The notes: a model not told the origin generated them from the letters alone. A DNA stretch of 64,000 nucleotides from Pseudomonas sp. Gutcm_11s (GCF_028649395.1 NZ_JAQSUW010000010.1:124001-188000); one strand, 5' to 3'. Positions 23,001-28,202 are shown, counted from the first letter of the stretch. Numbers and translations are program-made.

Positions 23001-24255
23001 GCGCAGCCTTCAGCGCCTTGACCTGGGCAGTGGTCAGAGCCTCAATCTGGTCGGTGGTCAGCTTGGCCACTTGAGCGGTGGTCAGCATGGCAATTGCCGC
23101 AGTCCCTACCGCCGCAAGATCACCAGCATCAATGGCAATGATCTGCTCGGTGGTCAGGGCTGGCATCTGCGCCGATGTCAGAGCACCGATCTGATTGCTC
23201 TCCATGGCGGTGATCTGCGCTGCCGACAATGCCCGTACATCGGCCGTTTCCAACCTGGCAATCTGAGCGGTAGTCAGCGCCTGAATCTGATCGGTAGTAA
23301 GAGCAACAACCTGAGCCGTAGTGAGGCCGATGATGGCCGCGGTAGACAGCACAGCCAGATCAGCCTCGTCCATGGCCCGCACTTGGGCCGTGGTCAGAGC
23401 TCCCAACTGGGCAGCCGAGAGCTTGCTGACCTGCAGCGTGGTCAGAGCCTCCACCTGCGCAGTCGTCAGACCGGCCATCTGGTTAGTTTTCAGAGCAGCC
23501 ACGACAGCAGTACTGAGATAGGCAATGTCAGCCGCGTCCAGAGCAGCCAGCTTGGCCGGCGTTAGCGAGCCGACCTGGATGGAATTCAATGCTGCAACCT
23601 GGTGCGACTCCAGCGCAGCAAGCTGGGCATTGGTCATTGCGCCGACATCAGTATCCAGCGCAGCAATTTGTAGCGTGCTGAGCGCGCCTACCTGCCCAAC
23701 GGTCAGCGCGGCAACCTGGGCTGAAGTCAGGGCCTTGATGGATGCAGCGCTCAGAGCTGCAAGGTCTTCGGTATCAAGCGCTGCGATCTGCGCGGTCCGC
23801 AGGGCAGCCAGTTGAACAGTGCTGAGGCTGAGCACCTGAGTGCTGGAAAGCGCCTCGATCTGAGCGGTACCGATAGCAGCGAGGTCAGCAGTCTCCATCT
23901 TCTGCAGTTGGGCAGTGGTCAACGCGGCGGCCTGGGTGGCATTCAACGCCGCGGCCTGAGCAGTAGTCAGGGCCACAATCTGTGCAGTAGTCAGCGCTGC
24001 GGTTTGCGCAGCATCCAGTGCGGGAATCTGGTCAGAGGTGAGAACGGCGAAGTCTGCCGTCTCCATGGCGCGCAATTGGGCGGTGCTAAGCGCCTCAATG
24101 CTTTCGGTAGTCAACGCTCGGATCTGTGCAGTGGTGAAAGCCACCATCTGCGCCGTACTCATGCCGGCAATATCTTCGGTGGTCAGCGCCGCAATTTCGG
24201 CAGTAGTCATTGCGGCCACCTGGGCGGTGGTCTTGCCGGTGAAGATGCTGCTCAT
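8047..24255 (-). CDS. Giant octapeptide-repeat protein with calcium-loop C-terminus, type I secreted
   Basis: A 5402-residue protein in one uninterrupted frame. Only eight residues precede the repeats, so there is no signal peptide and no N-terminal retention domain of the LapA kind. Residues 9 to about 5110 are tandem octads, consensus TTAQ[IV]xAL, rich in Thr, Ala, Leu and Gln; I noticed no cysteine and few aromatics. About residues 5111-5402 form a distinct domain with five DxDxDG-like loops (LDLNGDG, DIDGDGD, DRNGDG, DSNHDG, DANKDG), as in many exported calcium proteins. The tail is like those of type I secreted adhesins: GDANDSVQIAGS, then VDGTSYDVYNDG and LLVASNV, ending SFYS. Start: ATG 24255 with AGG ten bases before. 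The type I secretion genes at 915-5284 and the GT41 enzyme downstream are the likely partners. Likely role: surface or released adhesin or matrix protein. I do not recognise the octad family. Confidence 0.88.
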   Translation of the reverse strand: MSSIFTGKTTAQVAAMTTAEIAALTTEDIAGMSTAQMVAFTTAQIRALTTESIEALSTAQLRAMETADFAVLTSDQIPALDAAQTAALTTAQIVALTTAQAAALNATQAAALTTAQLQKMETADLAAIGTAQIEALSSTQVLSLSTVQLAALRTAQIAALDTEDLAALSAASIKALTSAQVAALTVGQVGALSTLQIAALDTDVGAMTNAQLAALESHQVAALNSIQVGSLTPAKLAALDAADIAYLSTAVVAALKTNQMAGLTTAQVEALTTLQVSKLSAAQLGALTTAQVRAMDEADLAVLSTAAIIGLTTAQVVALTTDQIQALTTAQIARLETADVRALSAAQITAMESNQIGALTSAQMPALTTEQIIAIDAGDLAAVGTAAIAMLTTAQVAKLTTDQIEALTTAQVKALKAAQLAALTTAQVRALEEVDIAALAPTSIAGFSTAQIVALTSDQVAALTTAQVAALDSADVKALTVSQIGALDSAQVGALTAAQVLVLSTAQIAALDADIVGLAPSTVAAMTTTQVRALSTDQIEALTPAQAAALTAAQVTALSTASIAAIEVVDFVAINTAAIKGLTTAQVQALTAPQVAALTSAQIRAMDPVDVAALSTASIAALSSAQIGALTAAQIGVLTTAQIQAIDDTDLIALPPATIAGLTTAQVRALTSDQLLALTTAQAAALTGAQVGAMTTDQISSLEVADLAKLSTAAIIGLTSAQVVALTDAQLQALTTAQVAAMEAGDFKALSAADITLLSAAQIGAVTAAQIAVLSTAQIQAIEVGDIPSLSIAAVKALTTAQAAALTSDQVAALTTAQVAGLEPADLAALGTAQLVALSPTQAAALTSAQLAALPTAKLAALEVADFAALTTLAVRGLTSGQIAALTTDQIEALTVAQAASLTSAQVAALKTAQLNALEASDLAALSTSAIAGMSSSQIASLDATQVDDLTIAQIKAIETGDIRAMTTAQMAALTAPQVDALTIPQLVAMTTAQIDALSAPLSAEQLVAREIGALTTANIKSLTTAQIAAWTTAHAAALTSTQVAAMSTAQIRAFETTDLQALSVSVIKGLSTAQISKLTNAQVAALTTTQIDAIETADILALTTAQIVALRTTQAAALDSAQVAVLTTAQVRALEVADLAALNDAVISKLSAAQISVLSPAQVAGLTTSQIQSLTAAQIKALSTTQMQALSSAQFAALGSAQIAAMETADVVALSTAQVAALSTAQVAALSTAQVVALTSKQVAALTSDQVDALNTAQIVALGSEDFKAMTTAQIAVLDSAQIRALQTADVAALTTAHFAALSSTQLAAMTTAQVRAIETADLRQLGTAQVASLSSSQIAALTTAQISKLLTSQIVALETQDLAALNSAAIVSLTQAQVAALTTAQIAALTPIQIAALQTNDLAMLDSAQIGALTTAQVVALTTAQVASMTPEQIAALATEDLARLSALQIKALTSSQVVELTTEQLAALGTAQVAALETADLRALSEDQIAALSSAQVAALSTAQVVALTTGQVAALDAEDIAGMGLAAFKALTTDQLRALGEEQMAALTTAQAASLTTAQIRALTVDQLAAMETADLVVLTTASIAALRNAQVQGLTSEQIVAMTSAQLAALSTLQIGLLSAEQVAAIETADLARLSSAAIKALSSAQVSALSSDQVAALSTAQVAALDTVDVAVLSQEQLLALSSAQLRALSTAQVAALGSDQVASLGTEQIEALTTAQVRALETTDLRALSAEQIQVLTTAQVTALSTAQIAALTSDQVAALEIDDLIVLSTASIKALGSDQVAALTTDQVAALSTAQVVALDSQDVAALGTAQIVALTNEQMAAFSSGQLAALSSVQIAAIETSDLQQLSTAVIRNFTTAQIQALSADQVQALTGAQVTALSTSQLVNLSTDQIVALDAEDLSLLSTVQIVALTSAQIGALTVEQVANLASEQLGALETADIRALGTAQIAALTEDQVIALRSAQLAALTTDQIRALEAQDLAALSSSAIAGLSVAQVQAFTTEQIAALTENQVPALTSAQMAALSTEQVAAFEPSDLAALAPSTISGFSSVQMAALSTAQIAALTSDQIAALDASDLASLTTEQIVALTQTQVRGLTSAQVAALSTEQLAAMETADLSRLTTISVSALSSAQLSALTIDQVVSLTVAQIGALGSASLAGLSTAQVAALSSSQVAALSVSQVAALSTAQIVALDAVDVAALSNTRIAALTSVQVAALTQGQLEALSTAQVRALETEDVAALTSVQIASLDTAQIAAFSSAQIAALTSVQVQALSAEQLEALSGAQVAAIETEDLVALSTEQLQALTTAQIAALKTAQIAALTTAQVAALEAGDIAGLSAAQLVALTTAQAAALTIDQISALSATQVRALETADLAALATDRIAALSTVQLEALTTAQIVALTTDQVRALSADQLSGLTTAQVRALATDDLAALTTGQIAALSQDQVAALSNAQVIALTTAQVAAIEVADLAGLSNAQLQAMQTEDLAALTTAQIAALSTAQLSALSSAQIVALTSQQVAALTNSQVQSLSTSQIRALETVDLAALTTAQVQALTTAQVVALSTAQVASLTQTQVAALESSDLRALTTAQIVALTTAQIQALTTTQITQLTSTQIAALETADLAALSQEQVFALAGSQPTALTTAQIANLPTAQIAAWQTADLANLTTAQIVALTTAQVQALTLEQVPALTTAQIRAMETADLASLTAEQVANLTTAQVVALTTAQIVALTTAQVAALETVDLRALSTVQIRALETADLAALTDVQIAAMTTAQFAALTTAQISKLTAGQIAAMETTDLRALSTDQIVALTSVQIQALGVAQIAALTTAQVRAIETADVAVLSAEQLAALTTAQAVALTTAQIVALTTAQVQALELVDLQALTTAQLVAMETADLAALRTDQIEALTTAQVAALTSAQLQALTTAQVAALETADVVALSPSQISKMETADIAALQAAQIAVLTTAQAVALTTAQIQALTSDQLAALSTADLHVLTTAQIRAIDAADLVALSSSQLVALTTAQAAALTTAQVAALAPSQVSALEAVDLAALGTAQIVAMSSAQLAALTSVQLQALTPAQVKAIETADLAALSGTQVNKLTVAQVQALTSAQLVALTTAQVESLTTAQIAALTTAQIQALQTDDVAALTAAQIVALSTAQAAALTGAQLAALTADQISALELADLAAISTLVIPSLTVAQIGALSDAQIAALTTAQIAVMETADLAALTADQIVALTSAQVASLSTAQLSKLTTAQIEALETADVRALSTAQVVALTTDQVRALSQAQIAALSTAQVRALENADVAVLTSDQLAALTTAQIQALSTAQIVALTTAQVSALEVADVAALTTAQLVAMETADLAALTVEQIAALSGAQLAKLTTAQVVALTTAQVAAVETNDLASLSNAQLQALSTAQVRALGADQIAALGAGQVAALSTAQIQALSTSQVVALTTAQVAALSTAQIVGLSTAQVAALETADLAALSTVQIRAMETADVVALSPAQIAALTSAQTAALSTAQVAALTTVQVAALQSGDLAVMSTAQIVALSTDQVRALTGEQVAALTTAQVRALETADIAALSTEQVIALTPTQSAALSTAQIVALTTAQVAALEVADLAALTTAQVRALETADIAVLSADQVVALTTAQVAALSTAQIVALTTAQVEQLSLAQVAALTTAQVAALQTADLAAFSDVQLVALTTAQAAALTGAQIAALSVDQIAALQAVDFAALSTAAIVGLTTAQAANLTLAQVAALTSAQIAALEIADLAAMTPEQLAELTTTQAAALSSAQLAALNEEQLAALDPDALTAAEIEFINSLTTDNVPALTTAQIEALTTRQIRIMETEDIAAMTSVQVQALTTAQIQALTTAQIAGMKTAQIAALESQDVAVLSNSQLVALTTAQAAALTDSQIDALSTAQIRALEVADLAALSAGRIAGLSTEQIAALSGAQIQGLTTAQVAALSGEQIKALSTAQIRAMETADLAALTADQVSAIETEDLHALTNEQITALTSTQVMALTNTQVAALGTAQIKALSTEDVAALTVNQLDALSSAQIQALTTAQIVALTPAQFANGFSAAQISKLTTTQIEALATADIAALTEEQVAALTTLQTVALSTAQFASLSASQVAALSTASVKALSAAQLVALTTAQVQALVFEQLAALTTDQIVLMETADIAALTADQIQLLSSAQVAALTATQVINLTTAQIAALEPQDLAAMSTTVIPQLTSAQVQALTQDQIGALTTAQVRALETADLALLSSTQLAGLQLNQMSSLTTAQIVALTTAQVRALSNDQIQALTQAQVAALETADIQALTTAQVAGMEAQDVAALTSAQLVALTSDQVKVLTAEQIQAMTKTQLSQLETADLALLNTVQIRAIETADISGLTTAQIVALTTEQVAALTTAQVVALTTAQFQALETADLAALTTAQIRAMETRDLAVLSTAQIAALTSDQVQALTTAQIVALTTDQIPALDAADFALLSTAQIVAMQTRDVAVLTSAQIVALTTAQAEALTSAQLAALTTAQLTRIETADLVAITTATLQGLSAEQAAAFTTAQIAALTTAQLVSIKTSDVAALTTAQVVALGSDQVAALTTAQVVALTTAQVAALEVADFAELTTAQIAALETADVAALTTAQVVALTNAQAAALGSAQVAALSTAQLVQMEVGDLAALSTAAIVGLTTAQAAALTSAQIQALTTDQLQAMETRDIAALTTAQIRNLTSDQFQALTTAQIKGLTSAQVEAMETVDLAALSTDQIRALDATDLALLSTTQLVELTVAQVGALTTDQVVKLTTEQVQALTTAQLQALTTEQVAAMQGADVAVLTTAQVVALTVAQVQALTTAQIVALTSDQFAAMEIGDLASLSTAQIQAIQGTDLAALSSAQIAALTVGQVQALTTSQIVSLTTAQVESLTLAQVTALTTAQIQAMQISDLASMTTAQIQALTTAQVQALTASQVYGLTTAQVAALETADLAALTTAQIQAMQNSDLASLTTDQIPALTTAQIQALTTSQIKALTTDQIVAMTSDQIAALETADVVALTSAQIGAIQASDFAHLNTAQLVAIDVADIAALTTDQLQALSMSQADAFTASQLAAMSTDQLAVLTTSPLILDLNGDGVQTLHWAANTHFDIDGDGDLDVTGWVSEGDGLLALDRNGDGTINDGSELFGTATTLADGSKARDGFAALAELDSNHDGRIDANDEAFSSLRVWMDANKDGVSQGGELYSLSSLGIASINLEAQQTSELNNGNWIGLHGSYQTTDGEVHSIVDAWFRSGEAGQAIDLTQLDYQSISLHSLSRIDLGADAGHASTLKLDAESVSHFGQVGLVDTAGLGASQPVQLVVSGDANDSVQIAGSADQWQAAGSVEVDGTSYDVYNDGDIQLLVASNVHTSFYS
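8925..24231 (-). repeat. About 640 tandem 24-base (octapeptide) repeats with a higher-order period
   Basis: Counting in steps of 24 bases, the coding strand reads TTAQ[IV]xAL about 640 times. Position 1 is T/S, 2 T/S/A, 4 Q, 5 I/V, 7 A and 8 L. A second class of octad has E, D or Q at position 1 and D at position 4 (for example ETADLAAL), and is usually preceded by M or I instead of L at position 8. In two stretches read octad by octad (about 8.95-10.1 kb and 10.1-11.3 kb) these D-octads are spaced 5, 2 or 7 octads apart, i.e. a 7-octad (56-residue, 168-base) unit. Rare slips break the phase (near 12.0, 12.8, 21.2, 22.7 and 23.65 kb). The T-x-x-Q pattern suggests a helix N-cap in every octad. 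Confidence 0.92.
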
Positions 24256-24355
24256 TGTTTTTGTACCTGCACAGAGAGAAGAGCCGCCTCAGCCGTGCCA
24301 CCCAGGCATGCCGTCGCGGAGATAGAGAAACCCGTTTGTAGATTGACGGCAGAAT

Positions 24356-24372
24356 CCCTCAAACCTTGAGGG
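24356..24372. promoter_or_regulatory. Small inverted repeat in the giant gene's probable leader
   Basis: CCCTCAA and TTGAGGG form a 7-base-pair stem around a 3-base loop, about 100 bases upstream of the giant gene's ATG. No T run follows on either strand. It could be an operator or a leader hairpin. Confidence 0.3.
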
Positions 24373-24397
24373 ATAGAGAAAGAACCTTTCGGAATTG

Positions 24398-24425
24398 AAA
24401 ATAAGCCATGTCAGATTCTTGACAA
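24398..24425 (-). promoter_or_regulatory. Candidate sigma-70 promoter for the giant repeat gene
   Basis: On the minus strand TTGTCA (24420-24425, five of six matches to the -35 consensus) is followed after 16 bases by TATTTT (24398-24403, four of six). Transcription would start near 24390, giving a leader of about 135 bases. Match quality is moderate and no experimental support is available. Confidence 0.35.
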
Positions 24426-24575
24426 CACTTTTCCGCCACCATGCCTAGAATGCTGGCAGAAAGCCATTCTGACTATAGCCGTTCAGCAGAAGGAGTGCCT
24501 AACGAAGAGATGAGGATTCGCGCACCAGAAAATGGCCGAATCACCCTAGAAGCCTCTCATCAGAGAGTCGAACAC

Positions 24576-24594
24576 GGGGCGCATTGCACGCCCC
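24576..24594 (-). terminator. Hairpin downstream of hisF
   Basis: GGGGCG and CGCCCC pair around a 7-base loop 25 bases after the hisF stop. There is no T tract, so it is a weak candidate terminator or a 3' stabilising element for the his transcript. Confidence 0.35.
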
Positions 24595-24618
24595 GGCTAC
24601 CTATATAAAGGATAAGGC

Positions 24619-25377
24619 TCAGCGCACCACGATGCCGCGACTGGCCAGGTAGGCCTTGGCCTCCGGCACGCTGTACTCGCCGAAGTGGAAGATGCTGGCA
24701 GCCAGCACCGCATCGGCCTTGCCTTCGAGGATGCCGGCGGCGAGGTGCTCCAGGTTGCCGACGCCGCCGGAGGCGATCACCGGAATGCTCAGACTCTCGC
24801 TGATGGCGCGAGTGACGCCGAGGTCGTAGCCGCTCTTCACGCCGTCCTGGTCCATGCTGGTCAGCAGGATTTCGCCAGCACCGAGGTCTTCCATCTTCTT
24901 CGCCCAGGCCACGGCATCCAGGCCGGTCGGCTTGCGCCCGCCGTGGGTGAAGATTTCCCAGCGGCCCGGGGCGACCTTCTTGGCATCGATGGCAACGACG
25001 ATGCACTGCGAGCCGAATCGATCGGCGGCTTCGCCGACGAACTCAGGATTGAACACCGCGGCGGTGTTGATCGAGACCTTGTCGGCGCCGGCATTGAGCA
25101 GGTTGCGAATGTCCTGCACGGTGCGCACGCCACCACCGACGGTGAGCGGGATGAACACCTGGCTGGCCATGCGCTCCACCGTGTGCAGGGTGGTATCGCG
25201 ACCGTCGACGCTGGCGGTGATGTCGAGGAAGGTGATCTCGTCGGCGCCCTGCTCGTCGTAACGGCGGGCGATTTCCACCGGATCACCGGCGTCGCGGATG
25301 TTCTCGAACTTGACGCCCTTGACCACGCGGCCGTTGTCCACGTCCAAACACGGGATGATGCGTTTCGCCAGCGCCAT
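24619..25377 (-). CDS. hisF: Imidazole glycerol phosphate synthase, cyclase subunit HisF
   Basis: HisF pairs with the HisH glutaminase. It uses the ammonia from HisH to convert PRFAR into imidazole glycerol phosphate and AICAR, linking histidine and purine synthesis. It is a 252-residue (beta/alpha)8 barrel. The two catalytic aspartates are visible in [13 protein letters not shown] near the N-terminus and in IVVAIDAKK mid-protein. Phosphate loops appear as [12 protein letters not shown] and [13 protein letters not shown]. It starts 10 bases after the hisA stop and is the last gene of this minus-strand histidine group. Confidence 0.98.
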   Translation of the reverse strand: MALAKRIIPCLDVDNGRVVKGVKFENIRDAGDPVEIARRYDEQGADEITFLDITASVDGRDTTLHTVERMASQVFIPLTVGGGVRTVQDIRNLLNAGADKVSINTAAVFNPEFVGEAADRFGSQCIVVAIDAKKVAPGRWEIFTHGGRKPTGLDAVAWAKKMEDLGAGEILLTSMDQDGVKSGYDLGVTRAISESLSIPVIASGGVGNLEHLAAGILEGKADAVLAASIFHFGEYSVPEAKAYLASRGIVVR

Positions 25378-25387
25378 GTCGGAGTCC

Positions 25388-26125
25388 TCAGCCTTTATAG
25401 GAGTCGCAGAAGGCCTGAGCCTCGGCGACGTCCAGGGTGCCTTCGTAGATTGCGCGGCCGGTGATTGCGCCGATGATGCCGGGCGAACGGGCCAGCAGCA
25501 GCTTCTCGATATCGCCGAGATTGTGGATGCCGCCGGAGGCGATCACCGGGATCTTGCTGGCGGCGGCCAGGGCCGCGGTGGCCTCGACGTTGCAGCCCTG
25601 CATCATGCCGTCTTTGGCGATGTCGGTATAAACGATGGCGGACACGCCGTCAGCCTCGAAGCGCTTGGCCAGGTCGGTGGCCTGCACGCTGGAAACCTCG
25701 GCCCAGCCGTCGGTGGCGACGAAGCCATCTTTAGCGTCCAGACCGACGATGACCTTGCCCGGGAAGGCCTTGCACGCCTCGGTGACGAACTCCGGCTCTT
25801 TAACGGCCTTGGTGCCGATGATCACGTAGCTGACGCCGGCGCGCACGTAGTGCTCGATGGTCTCCAGGGTACGGATACCGCCACCGATCTGGATCGGCAG
25901 GGTCGGGTAGCGCTTGGCGATGGCGGTGACTACTTCGCCGTTGACCGGCTGGCCTTCGAAGGCGCCGTTCAGGTCAACCAGGTGCAGACGACGGCAGCCG
26001 CCCTCGACCCACTTGGCGGCCATGCTCACCGGGTCATCGGAGAACACGGTGGAGTCTTCCATGCGGCCCTGGCGCAGACGTACGCAGGCGCCGTCCTTGA
26101 GATCGATAGCGGGGATAATCAGCAT
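25388..26125 (-). CDS. hisA: ProFAR isomerase HisA
   Basis: HisA opens the ribose ring of ProFAR to give PRFAR, the substrate of HisF-HisH. The 245-residue barrel starts [12 protein letters not shown], with the catalytic Asp8 in that motif; the partner Asp is in IVGLDAKDG. Phosphate loops [11 protein letters not shown] and [12 protein letters not shown] are present. The frame stays open further upstream, but the added residues look like no HisA N-terminus, so I place the start at 26125. It lies between the DUF2164 gene and hisF. Confidence 0.97.
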   Translation of the reverse strand: MLIIPAIDLKDGACVRLRQGRMEDSTVFSDDPVSMAAKWVEGGCRRLHLVDLNGAFEGQPVNGEVVTAIAKRYPTLPIQIGGGIRTLETIEHYVRAGVSYVIIGTKAVKEPEFVTEACKAFPGKVIVGLDAKDGFVATDGWAEVSSVQATDLAKRFEADGVSAIVYTDIAKDGMMQGCNVEATAALAAASKIPVIASGGIHNLGDIEKLLLARSPGIIGAITGRAIYEGTLDVAEAQAFCDSYKG

Positions 26126-26162
26126 CGCGTGAACCTGCTCAAATCGTGAATTCGTGGATGGG

Positions 26163-26420
26163 TCAGCTCTTCTCGAGCGCCCACAAATCGCTTTCCAGGC
26201 TGGCGAAACGCTCGGCCAGCAGGGTCTGCGTATCGGCAATCGCCTTGTTGTAGTAGTGCGGGGCGATCTCGCGGCCGATCAGGTCGAGCACTTCCTGCAC
26301 CTCGAACGAGCCCAGCTCGAGCTCGAAGCGGTCTTCCAGGAAGCTCTTCAGCACCTGCAGAGCGGCCTGTTGCTGACCGCCCTCCAGCTCCAGCAGCGCG
26401 ACCTTCTTGCCCCGGCTCAT
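26163..26420 (-). CDS. DUF2164 family protein
   Basis: An 85-residue, acidic, probably helical cytoplasmic protein. It fits DUF2164 in size and in its core pattern (a [24 protein letters not shown] segment, then [18 protein letters not shown]). No function is established for the family. It begins directly after the hisH stop with no gap and ends 37 bases before hisA, so it must be co-transcribed with the histidine genes. Whether it has any link to histidine synthesis is unknown. Confidence 0.8.
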   Translation of the reverse strand: MSRGKKVALLELEGGQQQAALQVLKSFLEDRFELELGSFEVQEVLDLIGREIAPHYYNKAIADTQTLLAERFASLESDLWALEKS

Positions 26421-27059
26421 TTACCGGCGGCCATCCCAGCCGACGAAGTTCTGCAGCAGCTGCAGGCCATGGGTATGGCTCTTCTCCGGGTGGAACTGCA
26501 CGGCGAAGCGCGAACCCTCGGCCAGCGCCGCGGCGAAATCCTTGCCGTAGTGCCCGCCGCCGACCACCTGGGCCGGGTTGCCAGATTCGATGTAGTAGCT
26601 GTGCACGAAGTAGAAGCGGCCGTTGTCCGGAATCTCGTGCCACAGCGGGTGGTCGACCACCTGCGCCACTTCGTTCCAGCCCATGTGCGGCACCTTCAGG
26701 TGCTCGCCGTCTTCATGCAGATCCTTGCCGAAGAAGCGCACCTGGCCGGGGAACAGGCCGATGCAATCGACACCGCCGTTCTCCTCGCTGCGCTCCAGCA
26801 GGGCCTGCATGCCGACGCAGATACCGAGGAACGGGCGATCCTGGCTGACTTCGCGCACCAGGGCGTCGAAGCCCAGGCGCTTGATCTCGGCCATGCAGTC
26901 GCGGATCGCGCCGACGCCGGGGAACACCACGCGGTCGGCCTCGCGGATCACATTGGCGTCACTGGTGACGATCACTCGCCCGGCGCCAACGTGCTCCAGA
27001 GCCTTGGCCACCGAGTGCAGGTTGCCCATGCCATAGTCGATGACGGCAACCGTCTGCAT
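26421..27059 (-). CDS. hisH: Imidazole glycerol phosphate synthase, glutaminase subunit HisH
   Basis: HisH is the class I glutamine amidotransferase that hydrolyses glutamine and channels ammonia to HisF. The catalytic triad is recognisable: nucleophile Cys in FLGICVGMQ, and His and Glu in VQFHPEKSH. The N-terminus [18 protein letters not shown] is characteristic. At 212 residues it is full length. Its start codon overlaps the stop of hisB by one base. Confidence 0.98.
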   Translation of the reverse strand: MQTVAVIDYGMGNLHSVAKALEHVGAGRVIVTSDANVIREADRVVFPGVGAIRDCMAEIKRLGFDALVREVSQDRPFLGICVGMQALLERSEENGGVDCIGLFPGQVRFFGKDLHEDGEHLKVPHMGWNEVAQVVDHPLWHEIPDNGRFYFVHSYYIESGNPAQVVGGGHYGKDFAAALAEGSRFAVQFHPEKSHTHGLQLLQNFVGWDGRR

Positions 27060-27652
27060 CAGAGCACGCCCTTAGTCGACGGCATCTGCCCGGCCATGCG
27101 CGGGTCCAGCTCGACGGCCATGCGCAGGGCGCGGCCGAAGGCCTTGAACACGGTCTCGATCTGGTGGTGGGTGTTAGTACCACGCAGGTTGTCGATGTGC
27201 AGGCTGACCAGGGCATGGTTGACGAAGCCCTGGAAGAACTCCTGGAACAGATCCACGTCGAAGCCGCCAACTACCGCGCGGGTGAACGGCACATGCATCT
27301 GCAGGCCTGGGCGACCGGAGAAGTCGATCACCACGCGCGACAGCGCCTCGTCCAGCGGGACGTAGGAGTGGCCGTAGCGGGTCATGCCCTTCTTGTCGCC
27401 GACGGCCTTGGCAAAGGCCTGGCCGAGGGTGATGCCGACGTCTTCCACGGTGTGGTGGTCGTCGATGTGCAGGTCGCCCTTGCAGTAGATATCCAGGTCG
27501 ATCAGGCCATGACGGGCGATCTGGTCGAGCATGTGCTCAAGGAACGGCACGCCAATATCGAACTTGGCCTTGCCAGTACCATCCAGGTTGATCGAGACCT
27601 TGATCTGGGTCTCCAGGGTGTTGCGCTCGACGGACGCCGTACGTTCGGCCAT
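27059..27652 (-). CDS. hisB: Imidazoleglycerol-phosphate dehydratase HisB (monofunctional)
   Basis: HisB removes water from imidazole glycerol phosphate to form imidazole acetol phosphate. At 197 residues it is the single-domain form, without the phosphatase half found in enterics. The metal-binding His clusters are visible in [38 protein letters not shown] and [14 protein letters not shown] lies just before ATG 27652. It is the first gene of the minus-strand histidine group, and its promoter should lie in the short gap before the divergent GNAT gene. Confidence 0.98.
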   Translation of the reverse strand: MAERTASVERNTLETQIKVSINLDGTGKAKFDIGVPFLEHMLDQIARHGLIDLDIYCKGDLHIDDHHTVEDVGITLGQAFAKAVGDKKGMTRYGHSYVPLDEALSRVVIDFSGRPGLQMHVPFTRAVVGGFDVDLFQEFFQGFVNHALVSLHIDNLRGTNTHHQIETVFKAFGRALRMAVELDPRMAGQMPSTKGVL

Positions 27653-27689
27653 CTCTCCAGCTCCACGGCTGCTCACGGAAAAGGCCGCC

Positions 27690-27695
27690 ATTATA
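27690..27695 (-). promoter_or_regulatory. Perfect TATAAT -10 upstream of hisB
   Basis: A TATAAT lies on the minus strand 38 bases before the hisB start. No good -35 element is seen 16-18 bases further up, so this is a partial promoter prediction, possibly activator-assisted. Confidence 0.4.
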
Positions 27696-27800
27696 GGCGT
27701 GGCGGGGCTTGGGCGGCTACCGGCGGCGGTCGGGGTCTTGGCTATCGGTGCAATCGACCTGGCCTTACACTGCGCAGCCTGCTCTTGCGAGGAAGTCGTC

Positions 27801-28199
27801 ATGCCCGTTCTGGTCGAAATCGTCAGCCGCCCGTCCACCCAGGACCACACCGACCTGGGCAAGGTCTACGCCGACGCGCCGGACTGGCTGCTTGAGCCCT
27901 ACGCCAGCGTCGACGCCCTGCTCGCCGACGGCATCGGCAGCGGCAAGCTGATCGCCGGGCGCTTCAACGACCGCCTACTCGGCGCCGCCCTGCTGCAGCG
28001 CGGCGAGACGCACTGGCGCCTGTCGCACCTGTGCGTGCGCAAGCTCACCCGCAAGCGCGGCGTGGCCCGGCGCATTCTCGACGAGGCCAGGCGCCTGGCG
28101 ACCGAGGCCGGCAAACCGCTGCACCTCGCCGCACCCAAGGATCACCTGGAGAGCCAGGCCCTGGCCGCGCGCACCGGCCTGCCGCTGGACCACCTGTAA
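27801..28199 (+). CDS. PanZ/PanM-like GNAT acetyltransferase-fold protein
   Basis: A 132-residue GNAT-fold protein resembling PanZ/PanM, the CoA-sensing partner that in enterics triggers self-cleavage of the aspartate decarboxylase PanD. The acyl-CoA binding loop is seen in [17 protein letters not shown]; the following helix, [15 protein letters not shown], and the C-terminal part fit the fold. GAGGAAG sits 6 bases before ATG 27801. It is divergent from hisB and its stop is 3 bases from the convergent sterol-desaturase-like gene. The specific PanD role is an inference from the family. Confidence 0.75.
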   Translation: MPVLVEIVSRPSTQDHTDLGKVYADAPDWLLEPYASVDALLADGIGSGKLIAGRFNDRLLGAALLQRGETHWRLSHLCVRKLTRKRGVARRILDEARRLATEAGKPLHLAAPKDHLESQALAARTGLPLDHL

Positions 28200-28202
28200 G
28201 CC

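Larger units (their letters stand above)
24256..24618. other. Intergenic region upstream of the giant repeat gene
   Basis: This 363-base, relatively AT-rich stretch separates the end of hisF from the start of the giant gene, both on the minus strand. It holds a candidate promoter for the giant gene, a small inverted repeat in its probable 5' leader, and a GC hairpin after hisF, each listed separately. I see no credible small gene. Confidence 0.6.

Noticed and set aside
8925..24231. Possible CRISPR array or non-coding satellite
   Set aside because: The units are 24 bases with no spacers of constant length, variation is at codon third positions and conservative replacements, and the frame is open for 16 kb, so it is a coding repeat.
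8925..24231. TAL-effector-like or RTX repeat
   Set aside because: Octads resemble LTPEQVV of TAL repeats only in the helix-cap motif; the 33-35 residue period is absent. GGxGxD nonapeptides are also absent.
24270..24300. Sigma-54 promoter for the giant gene
   Set aside because: The minus strand has TGGCACG but the required GC-type -12 element at the fixed distance is missing.
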